Shown: positions 24,312 to 36,157, numbered from the stretch's first letter. The stretch: 64,000 nt of DNA from Trissonchulus latispiculum (GCA_030248195.1 JASAND010019863.1:62001-126000); one strand, 5' to 3'. Notes: generated by a model not told the origin, from the letters alone. Numbers and translations: made by a program.

Positions 24312-26280
24312 CAACGGAGTTTTGGGGATGCCGACCCCTCCCCTTTTGTCCCACCCCTCGGAAATTTTTGGGAGAAAAATGTGCTCTTATCACTGCATAT
24401 ATAAAAGTAAAAAATACATAAAAATTTTTTCGCTCCAGCGACGCTTTCTAATCCGAATTTTCAAAAATTTTATCTTAATCGTCGGCGCGGCGTTTTTATT
24501 TGAATTCTTGAAATTTTTCGCGCCTTGCGGCGACCATCAATACTCAGTTTGTTCTAATTTTCGATCTATGTTTTGACGATTTTGCAGAACAGTTAATGGA
24601 TCATTCTTGTCCAAAGCTTTCTCAAGTTTTTAAAATTAAAATTATATGAAGTATATATATATATATTCATTATTTCAAAAAATTTATAAACTTTGTATTC
24701 AAAATGTTCTTAAAGTTTTCTATTAAGGATTTTTTGCAATAATTTAAATAACTTGTCAACGTTACAGTCTTCTTTTTTAAATATTTTCATTGTTGATAGC
24801 TTCATAATTTGAAAAAATTTCTCACCTAACAATCAATTTTTTAAAGCTTTCCAATAAAGATGTTTTCATATAATTTAAAAATTTTTTCAAAAATTAATTT
24901 TTTCAAACTGCAACCCATACATTTTCAAATCCTTGGTGCGCTCCTGCACGTACCCATATCAGAAAACAGCAACCGAAGCAAAGTTTCGGTGAAAAACTCC
25001 CCCCCCAATCAAACACTAAAGGACCCACGCACTACAAAAATCTGGTGTGGGCTAACCCATTTGACCTTGCCCATGTATGGGGGGCGGCGACCGCCCCCCC
25101 CGAAACCAGATGTAAAGGAAAAATTTTAGTGTCCGCGCGTAGCGCGGACATAACATTCCAAAAATTTTCGGGCCTTCGGCGCGAAATTGAGTTCATTTTT
25201 GCTTAATTTACCCTTATTTCAACGTTTTAAACCTTTCAATAGCAATTTATTTAACATAAAATTACAAATTATGAAAATTTTTCTCTCCTGCGGCGCTTTT
25301 CTGGCTCAATTTCGTTCAGTTTGTCGCACCTGCGGCGCTTTTATGGCTTTTCTTTAAATTTGTTGCGTTCCAAACGAATTTCATTTCGCATACGTACACA
25401 GTGGTATACGCATATTTCAAATCTTTTAATAGAGGTTGCCATTATAGATTGTTGATAATTTCAAAATATTCTCAATTTTTATTTATATAAATCTTTTTAA
25501 AGTTTTCATTGCGGATTTTTTCATAATTTTAAAATTTTCTCAACTTCTGGGGGATTCCGCCCCCCCAGACCCCCCGCTTGGATATACGGCAATTTCGAAA
25601 TCTTGTCCATCTGGCGAAAGCAAACAATTTTTGATGCTCGGTTCCCTCTTCAAAATCGTGGGTAAGCCACAGTTCGGCTCGAAATTTATGCTATTTTTGT
25701 TTAATTCATATTCGCTTATTTTTGAATTTTAAACCTTTGTTTTCAATAATTTTGCCCCCAGACCCCCATGTTGAGATAAAAAATTTCAAAATTTAAAAGT
25801 CCCAGAAAATTTGCTGAGAAGCACCGGAGGCTGCAATAATACGTATATATACCCCAGTTTTGGACGCTCCTTAAGATAGGCTATCAAAATCGGATCTAGC
25901 TCATATGGCTGACTCACACTGCCGATGGGTTTTCTTTTCCCGCATTTCAGAGTGGGTTTTCTTTTCCCGCGAAATACTTTACACTTTTCCCCGCGAAATT
26001 TTTTTGAAAAATGGGCGTGTTACATATGACAAGAAAAAATTCCTGGGGGGCAACACAATTTCCGGGGGGAGAATTCCCCCCGTCCCCCTCTGGCTACGCG
26101 CCTAGCGAGAAATACGCGTTTTTAACTGTATTATGGGCTTTCTGACTCATGATTGATCTTATTTTGGACTTGTAAACATGTTAGCAATCAAGTTTTGAGT
26201 TTAAAAACAATGTTTAATGTCAAAATTGCTTCACAGGCGAAAGTTCATTGGCATTGGAAACGTCTGAAAATGCGATTTTT
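24312..26280. other. AT-rich DNA with scattered G-tract pieces, no gene
   Basis: Low-complexity AT sequence interrupted by G/C runs near 25080 and 25560, the perfect hairpin tgtccgcgc-gta-gcgcggaca at 25130-25150, and cggcgctttt words at about 25290-25350. No exon is supported. Confidence 0.45.
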
Positions 26281-26692
26281 GGCATAGGTACAAATAACAA
26301 ATTTGGGGGGGAGGATCCTGGGGGGTCTCCAGAGAGGACCCCCACCCAAAATCTCCATTAAAAATATGGTTTCAATGCCATTTTTTGAAGCTCCTGAGGT
26401 CCGAATTTTGGGGGGGGGGGGGTTCGGGGGGGAGGGTAGTTTTCATCACAATTCGGGAGTCGACCGCCAAATTTTCAAAGTTTACCCTCCCCCAACCAAA
26501 CTTTCCGCCAATACTATGCTAGTATTGTCTCCCCCCCCCGCCATTGGTGTAATTGGGGGGGGGGTAAACATAGCAACAATTTTTGGCGAGGTGTGTAACA
26601 TTACGCATAAGCCGTCGGCGAAAAAACACTGGGAATGAGTGGGAAACCGAAAAAGTGTAGGGACGCCCCCCCCAGTAAAAAGCCCCAGAATT
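26281..26692. repeat. G-tract elements ending ccccagtaaaaagccccag
   Basis: A left part begins ggcataggtacaaataac. The right end, ccccagtaaaaagccccag, matches the right termini of the elements at 33389-33581 and 56611-56808. It is probably two juxtaposed members. Confidence 0.5.
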
Positions 26693-26762
26693 AATTTAAT
26701 GTTTTGCTTTGTTCTTCAGACCAGACCGTCAGAATTGTTCTTCTGCAAAGAAATCAGTATAA

Positions 26763-26858
26763 ATGATTACGGAATTGCAAGATAAGACATTGGCCATTAT
26801 TGGACTGGGGACAATTGGACGTGAAGTTGCCACCCGGATGCAGGCTTGCGGAATGAAG
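26763..26858 (+). pseudogene. D-3-phosphoglycerate dehydrogenase exon fragment
   Basis: The frame reads [17 protein letters not shown] then [13 protein letters not shown] and ends exactly at a donor (aag/gtatca). [14 protein letters not shown] is the NAD-binding Rossmann signature (GxGxxG) characteristic of phosphoglycerate dehydrogenase, the first enzyme of serine biosynthesis. The upstream side is not clean. An in-frame TAA sits just before the ATG, and an acceptor-like ag precedes tataaatgattacgg, where one missing base would explain the frame break. No other exon of this gene is recognised nearby. It could be a decayed gene fragment, a captured exon, or a real exon of a gene mostly outside the window. 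Confidence 0.6.
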
Positions 26859-28095
26859 GTATCACGGATGGATGGATTGTGATTGGACCCCACTCGTAGT
26901 GGCGCATTGGGAATGGGGGGACTTATTTGGAAAATTCTCAAAGATTCTGCAAGTTCTAGGCTTCAGGCTTCACTCCTCCACCCTTCAGCCTCTCGAAAAA
27001 GTTTCTAGGTATATATATCATAGGGGTCGCGGTAGCGACCCCTATAATATGAGTGAAAATGGTCGAATGACCGTGTGAAACAAGGCTGCGCAGATTATGT
27101 GCGCAAAAAATTGTACGTGTCGAGTTCAGTATGCTCCTGAAGTTTCATCCCCGTACCACTGTCCGTTAAAAAGTTATGCCCAAAATCGCTTATGAGAGTG
27201 ATGTTTTTTCCGGTTTCTCGCTTTTGATGTCTCATAAGGGGGTTTTGTAGCTTGAATAACTACAGATAGAAAAATTTTCGCCTATGAAACCCATATATAT
27301 TCTTGTAGTACAAATCAAAAATAAGGAAATAAGCTAGTTTTTATGCCTCCCGGAGCCGGAAAAAATTTTTGGCTTGGGGCCAAAGTCGGCCAAAACGCTA
27401 AAATGGCCAAAAAGTATGCTTCAAAGGCGCCTTAATAAGTCAGATTGGGCTATATATGGGGTAATACTGACTATATGGTTAAACAGTACACATATCGGGG
27501 TCGTTCAAATGCTATATGATTTTCCGTCTCCGTTGCGTAATTTTTCGGTACTGGCCGGCCAAATTTGGTGAATTTTGGGTTGAACTTTGAACTTAAATTT
27601 TTCGCTTATTTTGCTGCATGGGTGACTCAAATTTTGCATACAAAGGTTTTTTGGGACGGAGAATCGATTCCCGCTATCAGTTTTGATGCGTACGGCGCAG
27701 CTGTCTGGGCACGAAGCTTCCGGGAACTCATCTGTGACGTGGCACAAGATCGGGCTCAGTGGCGACGTGTGATTCTGCAGGGGAATCCGACAGCTGTTGG
27801 CAACGACTAGCTCCAGGATTAAGTGCAAGTAAGTGCAAGTATCAGTTTTGCTGCCCGAGTAGCCCAAGTTGCTGGGTTGGTTCCACTTGACCGTCTGAGG
27901 GGTCAGGTCGGTAACCGCTTCCCGGAGGTCCATAGTAGGCTTTACAAAGCCTCTCCAAACTTTGTCTGTAGGGGTTTTCTGGTGCGCCCAGCTCATTCCC
28001 GGTTCCGTTTTGCCGTCTGACCCACCCATCTTGCTGTGATGGTTCCACTTTGCCGTCTGGAGGGCCCGGTCGGTGGGAGGTCATGCATGGGGTCA
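26859..28095. other. Repetitive spacer with hairpin at 27020-27045
   Basis: It holds the 11-bp perfect hairpin atagggg-tcgc/gcgaccccTat with a ggta loop. Further right, at 27860-28080, is a duplicated segment containing ggttccact(t/-)gaccgtctg. The long minus-strand frame at 27505-28029 crosses these repeats and has no family features. Confidence 0.45.
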
Positions 28096-28360
28096 AAAAT
28101 GAAAATTTTCAAAAGTGATCAAATTTGGTACCAAATGAAAGCCATAAGCGAGCTGAGCAACTTTTGTCATAGAACTGCATGCTCAGAGTGGCTGTAGAGT
28201 GCTGTGGTGGGGTGGGGTGGGGACTTGGGCAATTTTCGGTCAAAAATGAAGTTTTTTAAAAGTGGTCAAATTTGGTACCAAATGGAAGCCCTAAAGCGAG
28301 GTGAGCAACTTTTGTCATAGAACTGCATGCTCAGAGTGGTTGTGGAGTGCTGTGGTTGGC
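28096..28360. repeat. Two-unit satellite fragment, GGTACCAAATGAAAGCC type
   Basis: Two units of about 140 bp share aaatttggtaccaaatg, cttttgtcatagaactgc and atgctcagagtgg. The core resembles the larger satellite at 40018-41345 (tttggtatcaaatgaaagcc, ttttgtcat), so the two are related families. Confidence 0.75.
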
Positions 28361-28431
28361 TTGCTTGCTACTGTTGAAAGATATCTATATATACATACCT
28401 TCAAGAGCATACATATATAAAATAATGGAAA

Positions 28432-29200
28432 ACAAGAACAAAAAGTGCTCCTTCGTCGCATGTAAAATACATATGAGTCTTCGCAGGCAGGTTGTACATA
28501 AGCAAAAACTAGCCTGTAAAATACATATGAGTTCCGTAGGGAGGTTGTAAATTAAGGAAACAAGTTGCAACCGCTTAACAAATGAGCCTGTCCTACAACG
28601 AGGCTCATATTGGCGTCACAGTGCATTCCACATTAAAGCCTCATTAAAGAACCTCAGCTTCATCCTCATTACGGAAAAATGAATAGACATTGTGGCCCAG
28701 AAGAAATGGACTGAAGTGAACTACGACTTCTCAACCTGAACTGTACATGCAACCTGATGTTTCCTGAAACACTATGGCACACCTCTAATGCATTCTCGAA
28801 ACACTTTCACATTATATATACACACGCAGAATGCGTTCCCACTTGGCTGTGGGTCAGAGCGCCTCATGGCGTACCGTATTGAGCATATACACACTATAAT
28901 GACTGATCACCATTATATGAAGGATAATTTGTAATGAAAAGCTTTATGCAGTATGTATTTATATAAAAGTAAAATATACATATCTGCAAATTATTCGTAT
29001 TATGACATACGCCAATATGAGCCTCGTTGTAGGACAGGCTCATATGTTAAGCGGTTGCAACTTGTTTTCCTTAATTAAAATTTACAACCTCCCTACGGAA
29101 CTCATATGTATTTTACAGGCTAGTTTTTGCTTATGTACAACCTGCCTACGATGACTGATATGTATTTTACATGCGACGAAGGAGCACTTTTTGTTCTTGT
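28432..29200. mobile_element. Foldback element, ACAAGAA...TGCTCC termini, copy 1
   Basis: Inverted arms of about 190 bases begin acaagaacaaaaagtgctcc and contain gtaaaatacatatgag and ttgcaaccgcttaac. The unpaired middle is about 390 bases. Length (769 bp), arm length and terminal sequence match the element at 38232-39006. No target duplication is obvious and no ORF is present. Confidence 0.8.
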
Positions 29201-30568
29201 ATATACGTATATATGCTGCATTTGTCCAGTTCCCACCATTTAGGTTTTACAGTCATCTTAACTCGAGCAAGGTATATACGTAAGTGGAAATTAGCCCAGA
29301 GCCACTGTGAATGGGCGTTCGGCAGTGCAGTAGTGCAACAAAAAACGAAACCCTTTTTACGTGAGCTCCCTCTTGCAGAATAAAAGGAAATATATACACC
29401 ACTTTCATAGCTGACTTATGGTAGTTGAAGGAAAAATTATATGACACTGAACAGTTTGAAATAAAACTTGTGGTTCATAGGAAAGTTGAACATTTTAGCA
29501 TACATGTGCTTGGGGGGGAGTTTCACCCTTCCCCAGACCTGGAGCTCACCCCCAACCCCCCCAGAGGGGTCCCTCCGGCCGCCGGTTCACCCCCCCCTCC
29601 AGAACTTCCCCTCCTGCACATGTCTGCATTTTAGTAGCTTGGACTTGCTACTAAGTTACTTAGAAGTTGTTGTGAAATTGGCCCCTAGATAATTATTCAA
29701 TAAATGTATTGACTATGGCCTAATTTTTGTTTGTCTTGGTGCGCTTTAATTTTCTGATCCAGACACGCTACGCTTGCATCCTTTCTTCATATATAGTTTT
29801 TTCAGACTATAGGCTATGACCCCCTGGTTTCTAAGGAGGACAGTGCAAAATTTGGGGTCGAATGGTTGGACATGGCTGAGATTTGTTCCAGAGCTGATTA
29901 TATCACTCTCACGCTTTCTTGGGATAAACCAGCTGAAGGTTTGTATAATGTTCTGCTTTTTTGTTGATAAAAAAGTACTATCCTGGCAAGCTTCCCCTGC
30001 AACCTGCAGTGAGCGTCTCAAAATGACCCACTCGCGAGACACGTACTGGAGATTTACGTGCGTTCGTTGGTAGTTAATTATATTTATTATTATTATATAA
30101 TATATGTATTTAATTCGCAAAGTATTATAGTTACCTTTTTGTAGGTACCTGCCTTCATCTTTCCTCTTTCCGTTCGTCCTCCGGTATTGATTTCGATACC
30201 GTCCAACTCTGTATAATTAATATCTCCAATGTGACTATACTGGTGAATTAACGGTTGGACCAATTCTGAAACTTTTTGCCATGTTACGTACTATTATAGT
30301 ACTAAATACTAAAAGTATTCCGGCTTTCGAGCGTTGCATCCTTTTTCAGCAATATATAATGGGTCAAAGTTTTAAATTTGACAAAAAAGTTGCATTGTGA
30401 GGTGTGAGCTGTTTTCGATCTAATAAAATTGAAAACCGCGAGCCTACCTGAGCTTTCTACCAGTTATTAGGCTCTAAATAGGGGCAAACTGTGGCTAAGT
30501 TTCGATGGTTTTGGTTTACTGGTTAGTGCGCTGGCTCACTTTTTGTTTAGAAATGACATTTATTTTAA
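29201..30568. other. No recognisable gene
   Basis: Spacer with a C-rich patch at 29510-29620. The overlapping opposite-strand frames at 29746-30120 are uninformative and lack splice context. Confidence 0.45.
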
Positions 30569-30791
30569 TGGGTCTATCACGATAACTAAGGAATGAAAAG
30601 TGTCAGAATTAATTAATCACGCCGAACGGATCGGCGTAATTAATTAATTACGTCAAAAATTTGAAAAGAATGTTTTTATGTTTTTACATGAATACATGAA
30701 TTATGTGTAATTTAAATAAACTAACCTACAAGATTTTCAGTGATTAATTAATTACGCCACTCTTCATTCCGTAGTTATCGTGATAGGCCCA
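30569..30791. mobile_element. Small MITE, TAA duplication
   Basis: The inverted termini tgggtctatcacgataact and agttatcgtgataggccca are flanked by TAA (30566-30568 and 30792-30794). Subterminal taattaattaatcacg and gtgattaattaattacg also pair. The 3-base T(A/T)A duplication suggests PIF/Harbinger. Confidence 0.75.
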
Positions 30792-31663
30792 TAATGGCAC
30801 CGATTTTGCCTAAAAGCTGCTTCTAACGGTTTTTTAACCTGCTGAATCCGAATATGAAATCCGTTTTTCGATATGAGGTTTACTTAGTTCAGTTTGTGGT
30901 TTAGAGCTTTTTGGAACGATCGTCACCACCATTTCTATAAAGTAATTTACCTTTTCTGAACACTGGAGCGAGGCTTAGTGACCTAACTTCCTGCACATCT
31001 TGGTATATAGTTGGTACACTCACTGACTGGCTTGCAATGTGCATACTTCCAGACGATTTTATCGTCCGATTTTGGAGTACTTTGGAGTAATAAATTGACT
31101 CACTTCGAAATGCCATCAAATAACAGCGACAGTATCGATAACGTAATCTGGCACTGCGAACCCAGGGATTAACGAAATCACGTATAGAATTTCCATTAAG
31201 ACAAATACCTGAAGTATTAATTGGAGAAAATTTGTATTTATTTGGTTAACCGCAATTCATAAGGCATTAGCTAACCTCCACCTGTGTGGACCTACAACGC
31301 CCAATTTTTCTCACTTTGATCGTATTGCACAGAACACTTTGTACGCAGTTGTTCTTGAGATTTTACACGATGTCAAGGCACTAATGCCAGGACTGCTCCT
31401 GCAAACTTTGACCACCGTACTATACACATAGCGTTCCGGGCGCAGCGAATGTTGTATATCTGTCATATTGTCGAGTTTTGGACCTACAACACCAACTTGC
31501 GAAGGGTCCAAAGGACGCCGTTTTGGGAGGAATACTTTTAAACTTTAAACCACTTTGCATCAAATCTACTACTGTGGCAAAAGACTAGCTTGGCTCTTCC
31601 ATCAGCTATTTAAATTCCTAGCCGAACTGCGTTTAATCGGTTTCTTCCTTTTCTTTTTTTCAG
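30792..31663. other. Intronic or intergenic spacer
   Basis: No exon or repeat recognised. It ends in the polypyrimidine tract of the first cassette exon. Confidence 0.45.
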
Positions 31664-31924
31664 ACTCTGCGTCCGCTGTTCTTGTGAGCGCTCTGGTTGA
31701 GGCGGAGGAAAATGCGAGAAATCAGATCAGATCCAGAAAGAGTCCCCCCAGTCTCCCCTCTGTCTCCGTTCGGACTGGCCCTCGATCTTGGCCGCAACGC
31801 TTGACCTCCCAGTTGACCCGGGAACGAACAGGCGGCAGAGTGCCGCTCCTGTCCGCTTCTGATTCTGCTTTTGCCGACCTCGGTCCAGCCTCCCGACAGA
31901 TGGCGCCTTCTAGACGCAGAACTA
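31664..31924 (+). CDS. Cassette exon A of the zinc-finger gene
   Basis: 261 bases between ttcttttttt-cag and a/gtgagt, phase 1 at both ends, 87 codons. The encoded linker is hydrophilic and disordered: SASAVLVSALVEAEENARNQ, then a Ser/Pro/Arg stretch with SRKSPPSLPSVSVRTG and a C-terminal APSRRRTS. The ENARNQIR segment resembles DARNQIQ in exon G (58228-58551), which supports common membership. It has no catalytic or DNA-binding motif. Inclusion keeps the frame into the terminal finger exon. Exon status rests on the splice consensus, the open phase-1 frame and similarity to the other exons; transcript evidence is lacking. It is the most upstream cassette I can defend. Confidence 0.75.
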
Positions 31925-32136
31925 GTGAGTGTTCTTGTGTGTGCTGATTAGTACCTAGGGGGTGGGAGCTCGGAGAAGCCCCTTCCTAATTGATTTCGGG
32001 TGGGGGGGGGTTTGGTTGTCAGAAATGGGAGGAGGCAGGTTTTCGTAAAATAATTTGCAAATATATGGGGGGGGGGGAAACGGTGAAATTAGGTTTAATT
32101 CGGCTTATGGGGAGGTCGAACCTGCAGTACTAAGCC

Positions 32137-33324
32137 CTGGCTTACTTCTACTGGGAAGGGGGTTTTGGGGGCCCCCCATTCTGGCTTTTTCCTAGGCAAA
32201 AATTTCTGGGGGGGGAAGTCTGGGGGGGTTCCCCCCCAGGTCTGGGGGGGGGGCTCGGATTTCTGGGGGGGGGAAGAAAAATTTTCAGAAAAATGCCTAA
32301 AAATAGCTATTTTTTGCTGCTGAGCTAAAAAATTAACTATTTTTAACTTAAATTTAAGCTTAAAATAGCTAAAAAATGCTTAAAAATAGGTAAAAATCCG
32401 GCGAAGCCGGAAAAATTTTTCAAAATTTACCCTCAAAACCCTATTTTTCCGGGCACTTTGGAGTTCTGGGGGGGGAAGGCCCGAATCCTGGGGGGGGGGC
32501 GATTCTGGGGGGGGCGACCCAAGTCTGGGGGGGGGTCCCACCCCCCCTGTAGGAAAAAGCCAGCCATTCGGCGACCTCCCCCCCCCATTCGAGGAGCCCC
32601 CCCCCATAAAAAGCCCCCCCATAAATTCCGACCTCCCCCCCCATACAGTACATTCATTTAAAATTGGAACTTTTCGCGACATGTCGCCAATTATTCGTCT
32701 GGCGACAATCGCGAAAATTCTGCGGTTATCGTAGAAATTTGGCGATATGTCGCCAAGGCTAGCCCGCGATTATCGTAGAATATTGGCGATAAGTCGTGGA
32801 AAGGCTATTCGCGACAATCGCGGATGTTTGACGACTGTCGTGGAAACTAGCGATATTTCGTTAATTTTTCACGACAGTCGTCAAACATTCGCGATTGTCG
32901 CGAATATTCTACACGACTTATCGCCAATATTCTGCGATAATCGCGACATTATCGCGATTGTCGCAGACGTCGAGTTTTGGCGACATATCGCCAAATTTCT
33001 ACGATAACCGCTAAATTTTCGCGATTGTCGCCAGACGAATAATTGGCGACATGTCGCGAAAAGTTCCTATTTTAAATGAATGTACTGTAACCCCAAAAAT
33101 TGCCATTTTTTACCATTTTTAGCCAAAATTTTCAAAAATTTTTCCGGCTTCGCCGGATTTTTACCTAAATTTCCACTATTTTAGCTTAAAAAACACCCTT
33201 AATTAGTTATTCTTTAGCGATTTTTAGCATTTTTTACGCAAAAAAACCTAAAAATTTGTCAAAAAATATGCCCCCCATTTTCGGTGAGCCCTCCCCCATA
33301 AATTTTGGCCTAGAAGTAAGCCAG
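32137..33324. mobile_element. G-tract DNA element, 5-bp TSD, CTGG termini
   Basis: The inverted termini CTGGCTTACTTCTA and tagaagtaagccag are flanked by AAGCC (32132-32136, 33325-33329). The interior is G/C runs plus two copies of the tccggc-gaa/ttc-gccgga hairpin (32397-32411 and 33143-33157) in inverted orientation. A Tc1/mariner-like MITE (32646-33087) is nested inside. No transposase is encoded. The 5-bp duplication with CTGG ends does not match a superfamily I can name with confidence. Confidence 0.82.
32646..33087. mobile_element. Tc1/mariner-like MITE built of TCGCGA/TCGCCA words
   Basis: The termini CAGTACATTCATTTAAAAT and attttaaatgaatgtactg sit between TA dinucleotides (32644-32645, 33088-33089), as for Tc1/mariner insertions. 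The whole element is one long inverted repeat. Its arms are packed with short palindromes such as gcgacatgtcgc, ggcgatatgtcgcc and gcgacaatcgcg. Confidence 0.88.
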
Positions 33325-33388
33325 AAGCCAGGTGTGTGCTGGTGATGTTTTAAGTGGGACGGGTTAGGGTTGGAGAGAGCATACTATG

Positions 33389-33581
33389 CTGGGGTATTTT
33401 AGGCAAAAATAAGTGGGGGGACGGCGATTTTCGGGCGAAGCCAGAAAGTTTTTAACAATTTTGACCAAGAATCCTAAAAATTTGACAATTTCTGGGCACC
33501 TTAGGGTGAGTGGGTGGAGGAAGCCTAAAAACTGTGGGGGGACCCCAAAAAGTGGTTGGCGCCCCCAGTAAAAAACCCCAG
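33389..33581. mobile_element. Short G-tract element, 5-bp TSD CTATG
   Basis: It starts CTGGGGTATTTTAGGC, ends gtaaaaaaccccag, and is flanked by CTATG (33384-33388, 33582-33586). A degraded hairpin gggcgaagccag lies inside. It is the same family as 45693-46099. Confidence 0.82.
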
Positions 33582-33960
33582 CTATGGTCTCTCAATGTCT
33601 CATCAACTTTCGCATCCAAAGAATCAGATGACTGTCCAGTGAGTCTACCAGTTTTGTCCTCGTGTTGCTTTGCTAGCACTCTGGCTTCTTACCTGTTAGT
33701 TGAGGAAATAAATAAATAATTTCTAACTACACCTTATGCCTAAAATTACTAAAAATAGCTTTAACGTGATGTAAAGTTGCGGCAATGCCGTAGACAGTTT
33801 TTGAAAATTTGCCAACCCTATTTTTTCCTGGCACTGCTGGGTTTTCGCCTGGGGGAAGCCCAGAATTTTTGAGTGGGCTATTCAGGTGGGGGGCTTTCGG
33901 CCATTCGCCAAACGTTCAAGCTGATGGCCTGTTGGTTGGGAACTTTTATGGGATGACGGC

Positions 33961-34128
33961 GTATTCTAATAGTATTTTTTAATTCGAATTGTATTTATTT
34001 CCAATTCGAAGTCCATTTATTTCTAATTCGAATTGTATTTATTTCTAATTCGAATTGCATTTATTTCTAATTCGAAGTCTATTTATTTCCAATTCGAATT
34101 CTATTAATTTGTATATAATTCGAATTTC
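33961..34128. repeat. AATTCGAA minisatellite
   Basis: About seven units follow atttatttctaattcgaatt with a period near 24 bases, ending just 60 bases before cassette exon B's acceptor. Confidence 0.8.
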
Positions 34129-34189
34129 TAATGTACCATAATATTATCATCTCAGCAGTATACACAGAGTGGCTGGCTGCTTCTTTCAG

Positions 34190-34456
34190 ACAACATTTCT
34201 ACCTCCTCCTCCTCCTCCTCCTCCTCCTGTGCGCCTGGAGAGAGTGCCAGAACAGTCGCAGTCGACGGGCGAAGGAAGTCCAAGAATGGCGGCCCCAGAA
34301 GGCGGGTCGGTGGGGGAAGTCGACGACAGGCAAGGCCTTCTGGAAGAGTTCAGTTCGCAAGAAAGAAGACATGCACCACCCAGTCTTGTGGTGCTGAGAC
34401 TCCGCTTTTGTCTGACTTGGATGCGTCCATAGACGCTGACTCTGTCAGCAGTACAG
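34190..34456 (+). CDS. Cassette exon B of the zinc-finger gene
   Basis: 267 bases, acceptor ctgcttctttcag, donor acag/gtgaaa, phase 1 to phase 1, 89 codons. The frame has no ATG and is open throughout. It encodes DNIST, eight serines from a (TCC)8 run, CAPGESARTVAVDGRRKSK, a Gly/Arg-rich block (PRRRVGGGSRRQAR), basic FARKKTCTT and an acidic end DLDASIDADSV. The mix of a basic patch and an acidic tail suits a nuclear linker. The serine run sits on a trinucleotide repeat and is likely length-polymorphic. ATG-initiated frames on the same DNA are not phase-compatible with the neighbouring exons. Confidence 0.7.
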
Positions 34457-34501
34457 GTGAAAGCCCTCATTATCCCATGCCCCCCAACCACTCCCTATCA
34501 C

Positions 34502-35341
34502 CAAGAGTACATAATAACTAAGAGTGTGACCTGGGTTTTTTTGCGCCACAAACTGCGAAATTACGCAATTTTTTTCTGAAATACGCAAAAATTTTGGGCC
34601 GTTGCGCCACAGTACGCAAACATTTTTGAGCCAAAATATGCTTAAAAAATGCGATTTGGAGTCAAAAATTTAAAACTTCTCCTAATTTTTGCTGGGGGAT
34701 GCCGCCCCCAGACCCCCGCCTTGTGTGTACATTTGCTTATTTGAGTTTACTCCAAAACTTTATGGCTGTTCTTTGTTGATTGATGTTGACGCTAAAGCGT
34801 TGTATTGTATCAGCTATGTTTTGTTTTCCACTAATTCAAAAGTGCCTTTGCAAAATTGTTTGGGGCATCAAAGCATTTTATACAACACATCAAGTGCAGG
34901 AACCGTACGTTGATTAAAAAAGAAAATTGTAGATGTAATCTGTTCAGCTCTGCGAAACTTACCCCTCGCACGTGGCCGCTCAATTTTCTTGGAACACACG
35001 AAAATGGACGGTTTCTGAATCAACAATTTATTAATTCTTGAAAAGTTTTGAACTACAAAAGACATTCTTGAAAAATTTTTGCGCCTTCGGCGCATCTACG
35101 TAATTGTTCTTATTTCTTTCCCAGCTTTAACATTATCGTTCTTTCTTTAGCGTATCCGTCTCTGATCTTTCTTTAATGTCGTACAACGACGTAATGTTAA
35201 ATAATCAAAATACGCTGTATTCATTTATGTCGAAAACAAGATAGTGAATCGCGAAAAATGTTTTTCAGAAGACAAATTTCTTGCGAAAACACACTCACAG
35301 TTCCGAAGTCCAAATTTTCAACAAATTCCTGCTGATAAATG

Positions 35342-35389
<48 letters not shown>

Positions 35390-35930
35390 TATTCACGCAC
35401 TTTCGCGCTAAATTGCGTAAAATTTTCTAAGGCTCCTGTTGGCATGGCAAAACGATAAATTAAGCATTTAAAATGCTTTAAAACGTTAAATAAAGTATAA
35501 AATCTGTTTTTTGAGCAAAAACAGGCGTGGCGCAATTTTTTTCCAAATTACGCAAAAAAATTTTGGGGCACTGCGCCACGGACCGCAAAAAGTTCGGACG
35601 AAAAAAACACAGTGTGACAAGCGTCAAGCTCTTAGCTATTAGGCTTGGGGACATGATATGCACGATAACGGCTGACCCCCCCACAAATTAGACCCGTCAC
35701 TTCAAAGAAATTCGCACGCTATGCTTGTGTGCTGAAGCTCGCAACAGACGAACATTGAACCAACTGAGTAGTTGTTTTCGAGCTTTAGAACGTAGGCATA
35801 GCGTGCGAATTTCTTTGAAGTGATGGGTCTAATTTGTGGGGGGGTCAGCAGTTATCGTGCAGATCATGTCCACAAGCCTAATAACTATGAGCTTGACGCT
35901 TGTCACACTCTTAGTTATTTTGTAGTCTTG
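34502..35930. mobile_element. MITE, 7-bp TSD family, interrupted copy
   Basis: It starts CAAGAGTACATAATAACTAA and ends agtcttg with the 7-bp duplication CTATCAC (34495-34501, 35931-35937). Without the nested element (34531-35610) it would be about 340 bases. It is closest to the copy at 42123-42470, sharing the gcgtgcgaatttctttga arm. Confidence 0.85.
34531..35610. mobile_element. hAT-like non-autonomous insertion in a MITE
   Basis: It is bounded by the 8-bp duplication AGTGTGAC (34523-34530, 35611-35618). The ends are only weakly inverted (ctgggttttttt/gtgtttttttcg). Subterminal regions repeat tgcgccac and attacgcaa several times in both orientations, a pattern typical of hAT elements. The interior has a (TA)n run at 35346-35391 and the hairpin tgcgccttcggcgca at 35080-35094. 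No transposase is present. Confidence 0.72.
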
Positions 35931-36157
35931 CTATCACTATATTGAACTTGTTAGTTCACTTTTGGTGATTTTTTGCCCATTTCTGTGCTTCGTAGTGGCT
36001 TTTGTAGACATGGCATGATAGCATGCTATTTTTTACGGGATGAGTTTCCAAAACATCCTCCCTCACGCGATGTTTGCTTTCTCATGTGATTTTTTGGGTG
36101 CATAAATTTTTACAACCGACAATAGGCACATTTTTGTAACTTGTTTCACGGCTCTTT

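Noticed and set aside
27505..28029. 174-codon minus-strand frame
   Set aside because: It crosses a duplicated segment, an opposite-strand frame is equally open, and no domain or splice context is seen.
29746..30120. 124-codon minus-strand frame
   Set aside because: It overlaps an equally long plus frame and has no domain, repeat of known type or splice context.
34131..34432. ATG-initiated frames giving Leu- or Pro-runs across exon B
   Set aside because: They read the (TCC)n in the wrong phase; only the phase-1 frame matches the acceptor, the donor and the neighbouring exons.
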